The position numbers and the translations under genes were made by a program. This document shows positions 60,041 to 64,000 of a stretch of 64,000 nt of DNA, in pieces; the first letter of the stretch is position 1, and every line of letters begins with the position of its first letter. The notes beneath the pieces are model-generated. The model did no database searches. It saw nothing but the letters and a program-made list of their open reading frames with translations, and had not been told where the DNA came from. Source of the DNA: Ereboglobus luteus (GTDB taxonomy: Bacteria; Verrucomicrobiota; Verrucomicrobiia; Opitutales; Opitutaceae); NCBI RefSeq assembly GCF_003096195.1, contig NZ_CP023004.1, positions 4,072,501 to 4,136,500 on the forward strand, in the 5' to 3' direction.

Positions 60041-62164
60041 CTACTTCAACGCATCCAGCACGATGCCGGGCGTGAGCAATTCCGGCAGCACAACAGGCTC
60101 CGGCTCGCCGGGTTTGTAGACCAGGTTGAAGGGCACGGCGGAGCGGCCGAACTTCGCGAGCTCGGCGGTGATTTGCGCGTCCTTGTTTGTCCAGTCGGCC
60201 TTGAGCGCGACGATGTTTTTGTCGCGAAACACGCGGTTCACCTCGTCCGAGCTGAACACGAGTTTTTTGTTCGCCTGGCAGGTCGCGCACCAGCGCGCGG
60301 TGAAATCGACATACACCGTTTTTCCCGACGCTTGCGCGGAGGCGACCGCCGACGGGCTCCATTTTTTCCAAACAATATCCGTCGGCGCCGCCGCGCGCGG
60401 CCAGCCAAGCAAGCCGCCGAGCAGCAGACAGACAAGCGCGCCCGCGATGCCGATGGTTTTGCGCCTGGACGAATTGCCCGGAGCCGCGTAGCGCCCGTAA
60501 AACCACACGCCCAGCGCAACCAAAACAAACGCGAAGAGCGCCATCAAAAGTCCGTTTTCGGAAAGCTGCCCCGCGAGCACCCAAACCAGATAGCCGACGG
60601 TCGCGTAGAGCGGAAACGCCATCGCCTGCTTGAAGGTTTCCATCCACGCGCCGGGACGCGGCAGCACTTTCACCGCACCGGGAAAAATCGAGAGCAGCAG
60701 ATACGGCGTTGAAAGTCCGAGCGCGATTGCCGTGAAAACGAAAAACGACTCGCCCGTTGACATGGCCAGCGCCGCGCCGAGCGCGGGCGCGAGAAACGGC
60801 GCGCTGCACGGCGTCGCCACGACAGTCGCCAGCACACCCGTGAAAAACGATCCGGCGTAGCCTCCCTTGGTTTGCAGGCCGCCGCCGACCGATGTCGCCG
60901 AAAGCCCGAACTCAAACACGCCGCTCATGCTCATCGCAAAAATCAGCAGCAGCGCCGCCAGCGCAAAAACGAAAACCGGCGATTGCAGTTGGAAGCCCCA
61001 GCCAAGTTGTTCGCCGCCCGCGCGCAGCACCGCCAGCAATCCCGCCAGCGCCCAAAACGAGACCAGCACGCCGACCGTAAACGCGATGCCGTGCAGCGTG
61101 ACCTTGCGGCGCGACGCCCCGGCCTGGTTTACGAAGCCGAGGATTTTTATGCCGAGCACCGGAAACACGCACGGCATGAGGTTGAGGATGAGCCCGCCGA
61201 CAAACGCGAGCAGAAGCGTGCCCGCAATTCCCCCGGTGCTTCCGGCGGACGCCCCCGCGGTTGTCGCGGACGATTTTCCCGCTCCCGCGCCAGCAGCGTC
61301 ATCCGAGTCGCCGATCACCACGTCGATATCATAACCGCGCCAAACGCCCTTCGCATCGGTGAACGCAAGCACGCCGGCGAGACGGCGGCCATCGCCATCG
61401 TAAGAGTCGGACATGGGCAGCGTCAGCGAAAGCGCGCCGTTTTCGATTTTGGCGGATTGCGCCTGATCGTATTGAATCAACGCGTCGAGGCCGAAAAAAT
61501 GCGGCGCGGCATCATTCGCCGAAACCGGCGACGGCGAAAAAACGAGTGTCACGCTTTTCGTCCCGGGCGCGCGCGAGGCCGTCACGCGGGCGTCGCCTGT
61601 TTTTTCCGGCATGGGCGGTGTTGCAAAAACCTTCGCGCGCAACGCGGACGGTTTGGGCGCCGCGGCGAGCACGGGCAGCGTGACGGAAACATCCGCGCCG
61701 CCGGGTTCGCACACATCGGCGCACATGAGCCAGTCGGCCCTGCCCTTCAGTGTGACTGTTGTTCCGATCGCCAGGTTTGCCGGGGCCGTGAGCGTGACGG
61801 GCTGATAAACGACATCGTTGTATCCGTTGCCGGTGATGTTGCCCTGACGATCCTTGATGGGCGACGGCACCGGCCACTGGATTTCACCCGCCCGCCAGCC
61901 CTCGGGAAGCTTCCACGCAATCGTGGTCGGCAAACCGGTGCCGGCGTTGATCCAGTAAGTGTGCCAGCCCGGCGCGTGCTCGAGCTTGAGCGCCACGGTC
62001 ACCGTCCCGCCCGGCTGGACGGACTCGTCGAGCGCGACCAGCGACGCCCGCACCTGTTGCGAACCGCCGAACGAAAACAAGGAGGCAAACGCGGGCGCGC
62101 TTGCAACCGGAAGAAATCCGGAAACGACGACCAGCGCGAAAACTAAACGAAAACGTGAAAACAT
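60041..62164 (-). CDS. dsbD: Thiol:disulfide interchange protein DsbD
   Basis: DsbD carries electrons from cytoplasmic thioredoxin to periplasmic reductants. The 707-residue protein has a signal peptide (residues 1-27), an N-terminal DsbD-alpha-like domain with CADVCEPGGADV, and about eight transmembrane helices with conserved Cys (LNLMPCVFPVLGIK, ATPCSAPFLAPAL). A C-terminal thioredoxin-like domain has the active site RWCATCQANKK. The order of domains equals that of E. coli DsbD. It is preceded by the tRNA gene on the other strand. Confidence 0.93.
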   Translation of the reverse strand: MFSRFRLVFALVVVSGFLPVASAPAFASLFSFGGSQQVRASLVALDESVQPGGTVTVALKLEHAPGWHTYWINAGTGLPTTIAWKLPEGWRAGEIQWPVPSPIKDRQGNITGNGYNDVVYQPVTLTAPANLAIGTTVTLKGRADWLMCADVCEPGGADVSVTLPVLAAAPKPSALRAKVFATPPMPEKTGDARVTASRAPGTKSVTLVFSPSPVSANDAAPHFFGLDALIQYDQAQSAKIENGALSLTLPMSDSYDGDGRRLAGVLAFTDAKGVWRGYDIDVVIGDSDDAAGAGAGKSSATTAGASAGSTGGIAGTLLLAFVGGLILNLMPCVFPVLGIKILGFVNQAGASRRKVTLHGIAFTVGVLVSFWALAGLLAVLRAGGEQLGWGFQLQSPVFVFALAALLLIFAMSMSGVFEFGLSATSVGGGLQTKGGYAGSFFTGVLATVVATPCSAPFLAPALGAALAMSTGESFFVFTAIALGLSTPYLLLSIFPGAVKVLPRPGAWMETFKQAMAFPLYATVGYLVWVLAGQLSENGLLMALFAFVLVALGVWFYGRYAAPGNSSRRKTIGIAGALVCLLLGGLLGWPRAAAPTDIVWKKWSPSAVASAQASGKTVYVDFTARWCATCQANKKLVFSSDEVNRVFRDKNIVALKADWTNKDAQITAELAKFGRSAVPFNLVYKPGEPEPVVLPELLTPGIVLDALK

Positions 62165-62306
62165 GACAAATTTGGCAAATAGCGGAACTATGCAGATTTT
62201 ACCCATTTTTGCCAGCCGCGCATGAAATCGGAAAGACTGTTTTGATTTTTACGTTCGTTTTTATTGCAGGAAACAGAAATATCCCTCTTTCTTTGCAAAC
62301 TTTCGG

Positions 62307-62382
<76 letters not shown>

Positions 62383-62463
62383 ATTTTTTGTCCGGTGTTG
62401 TTTCCCGCGCGTTCGGGATGCCGGGCGGGTGCAATGCGGCGAGAAAGTTTATGACGTTTGGGC

Positions 62464-63360
62464 TCAGGGGACAAACGCCGGAACCTTCCCGCCTTCCTCG
62501 GAAAGATACGCGGCCAGCGGATTATCATCCTTGAAACTGTTCAGGCCCGAGACAACGGCACGGGCGTTGAAAGCCGCGCCTTCTCGAGTGGTGTGCGTGC
62601 CTTTGTCGGCGAAAAACGGCTCGATGGCGACGCGCCCGAGTTTCTCGTAACCGCGCGCGATGATCTCGTTGAGGTCGACAAACAGCGCGCCGGACTGCTC
62701 CGCCGCCTGGCGCGCCCACAAGCCATAACTGCCCGAGGCGCGGTTTATTTTGGCGCTCGCGGATTCCGAGTCCCAGCTTTTGCGCGGCACCGGGGAGCAG
62801 ACCACGGGAATCGCGCCCTTGGACTTGGCGGTGGTCACGTAGTTGCGGATATACCAGCCGTAGCTGTGAACGGTTTCGGGCTTTCCCGTGATAATGTTTT
62901 TTTCAACAAAAACGGTTTCGTCGCCATTGCCGCGAATAGTGCCGCGCGCACGCGTCTTGGAGTCGCGCGGGGGCTTTTCGTTTATGGGGCCGGCATCGTT
63001 GTGCCCGAACTGCATGATGACAACATCACCGGGGCGCAGCTCTTTCAAAATGGCGTCCCAGCGTCCGTCGGTCAGAAATGTTCGCGAGCTGCGTCCGCCG
63101 ATGGCGCGGTTGACGATGTTGATTTTGGCCGTGTCGAAAAACGGCCCGAGTTCGTCGCCCCAGCCGCGCTGGCCATTGGTGCCGACGCGCACGGTGGAGT
63201 CGCCGATAACCCAGAGCGTCGGCAACTCGGCGCGCTCTTTTTTGACGAGACCCGCCTTGGCAGCGTCCTCAACCGGACGATCATCCGAGGCCGCGCCTGT
63301 CGCCGCCCTGGCAAGGCAAAGTGTGAGCAAACCGAGTGTGATAAGTGTGAGATGACGCAT
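62464..63360 (-). CDS. Exported SGNH-family esterase, rhamnogalacturonan acetylesterase-like (CE12)
   Basis: The 298-residue protein has a signal peptide (residues 1-22). The GDS-type catalytic motifs are VIGDSTVRVG (Ser), GGRSSRTFL, MQFGHNDAG (Asn) and ADKGTHTTREG (Asp and His), matching CE12 esterases that remove acetyl groups from rhamnogalacturonan or xylan. Neighbouring genes on the same strand are also likely polysaccharide degraders. The substrate is inferred by family only. Confidence 0.85.
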   Translation of the reverse strand: MRHLTLITLGLLTLCLARAATGAASDDRPVEDAAKAGLVKKERAELPTLWVIGDSTVRVGTNGQRGWGDELGPFFDTAKINIVNRAIGGRSSRTFLTDGRWDAILKELRPGDVVIMQFGHNDAGPINEKPPRDSKTRARGTIRGNGDETVFVEKNIITGKPETVHSYGWYIRNYVTTAKSKGAIPVVCSPVPRKSWDSESASAKINRASGSYGLWARQAAEQSGALFVDLNEIIARGYEKLGRVAIEPFFADKGTHTTREGAAFNARAVVSGLNSFKDDNPLAAYLSEEGGKVPAFVP

Positions 63361-63408
63361 GATGAAAATATATCAAATGCAGTGCCGGTTGTTCACCACC
63401 GCGCCCAC

Positions 63409-64000
63409 TTACGGAATGCTGTCGCCGACGAGGGCGAGGCATTGCATGGCGGCGAGGCCCCACTGGGAGGCGTCGTTGGTCGAGACCCAGGCGGCCTCGT
63501 CAACAGGATTCAGCACGGTCGGGCCTTCGATGCGTTTCGTTTCCAGCAAGTGGCGCGTGCCGGAGGAATCACCATGGTCGGCGGCGTCGTTGCGGAAGAA
63601 TTCGCTCCAGGCGCGGGCGGCGAGTTTTTTGTCGCCCGTCATCTTCGCGGCGTAGGCGGTGAGGCGCGAGTGGGCTTGCGCAAGACTGCCGCCGCGGACA
63701 TCGGCGCCGAGCGCGGCCTTTTTCTCGTCCTTCGGCGCATTGTAAAGCGTGCAGAAGTGCAGCCAGACTTTTTTGAAACCTTCGTATTCGGGCTGGCCCT
63801 CGGTGAGCTGGATGAGCTCGGCGAAGGTTTCGACGGCGCCGAAAACGGAATCGAGGTGCGAGACGCCGATGGTCGCCGTGCTGTTGCCGGGACGGCCGCG
63901 CACGGTGAGCGGCTCGAGGCTGCCGTCGGCGATTTTGTAGCCGTAGCGGTCGCTCGTGAAAAAGCCGAGCGGCATCTTGCCCCAGTCGCGCATGCCGCGA
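63409..64000 (-). CDS. C-terminal part of a protein of unknown function, cut by the window edge
   Basis: The frame stays open to the right edge, so only the last 196 or so residues are visible. They contain FFTSDRYGYKIADGSLEPL, a helical middle with GFKKVWLHFCTLYNAPKD, and TRHLLETKRIEGP, which I cannot place with certainty. The region looks like the end of a helical-barrel enzyme of the kind annotated as exo-rhamnogalacturonan lyase or Tat-signal domain protein in Verrucomicrobiota. Adjacency to the CE12-like esterase is consistent with pectin degradation, but the assignment is weak. Confidence 0.5.
   Translation of the reverse strand, partial: RGMRDWGKMPLGFFTSDRYGYKIADGSLEPLTVRGRPGNSTATIGVSHLDSVFGAVETFAELIQLTEGQPEYEGFKKVWLHFCTLYNAPKDEKKAALGADVRGGSLAQAHSRLTAYAAKMTGDKKLAARAWSEFFRNDAADHGDSSGTRHLLETKRIEGPTVLNPVDEAAWVSTNDASQWGLAAMQCLALVGDSIP

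Overview
The window reads as chromosomal DNA of a high-GC, Gram-negative-type bacterium, most like the Verrucomicrobiota family Opitutaceae. This is inferred from gene style, not from a marker gene. An outer membrane with lipopolysaccharide is shown by lpxK, kdsC, an LptA/OstA-like protein, an O-antigen-ligase-like protein and a 1605-residue autotransporter. Menaquinone synthesis is shown by menA, menC and menE. There is no prophage, insertion sequence, rRNA operon or CRISPR array. Coding density is high and no gene-free stretch exceeds 300 bases.

Layout. 1-4.7 kb: end of a CPBP protease, thiL, tsaE, a DeoR-type regulator, murI and an exported unknown. 4.7-14.6 kb: a carbohydrate cluster with a divergent XylR-like regulator, a GH50-like glycosidase, a sugar-acid dehydratase of the enolase superfamily, an SDR, an MFS carrier, a DUF218 protein and a GH39-like glycosidase. 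14.8-21.7 kb: ffh, a frameshifted protein with four TonB-C-like modules, cyclophilin, a GAF-SpoIIE phosphatase, lpxK and panD. 21.8-28.1 kb: an aminotransferase, a SUKH protein, a fused E1 dehydrogenase, kdsC and an LptA-like protein. 28.4-33.2 kb: the autotransporter. 33.2-34.9 kb: a hipBA pair behind an AT-rich control region. 35.2-39.4 kb: purA, a frameshifted phospholipase D lipoprotein and an HTH-MBL protein. 39.5-44.1 kb: menE, menC and prmA on the minus strand, then an exported unknown and a GNAT. 44.2-53 kb: a Cas4-like nuclease/XPD-type helicase fusion, eda, a beta-CASP protein, a bifunctional-nuclease-domain protein, a Wzy/TPR protein and a FecR protein. 53.1-62.4 kb: tmk, a PfkB kinase, thrS, rimO, a 34-residue basic protein, menA, dsbD and a tRNA with CAU anticodon. 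62.4-64 kb: a pectin-type acetylesterase and a protein cut by the window edge.

Two features run through the whole window. First, there are several families of short palindromic repeats. They include two 101-bp copies of one element in opposite orientation, a 123-bp element with 22-bp inverted ends, and a family with core GGNTTCGCCCTACC that occurs between genes and also in frame inside two genes (the helicase and menC). Second, three genes (the TonB-like gene, the phospholipase D gene and menE) are each broken by what looks like one missing base in a homopolymer run. This pattern fits either a draft assembly with indel errors or recent slippage mutations.

The best candidates for undescribed biology are the sugar-acid catabolic cluster, the nuclease-helicase fusion with a repeat inside it, and the mobile palindromic repeats.
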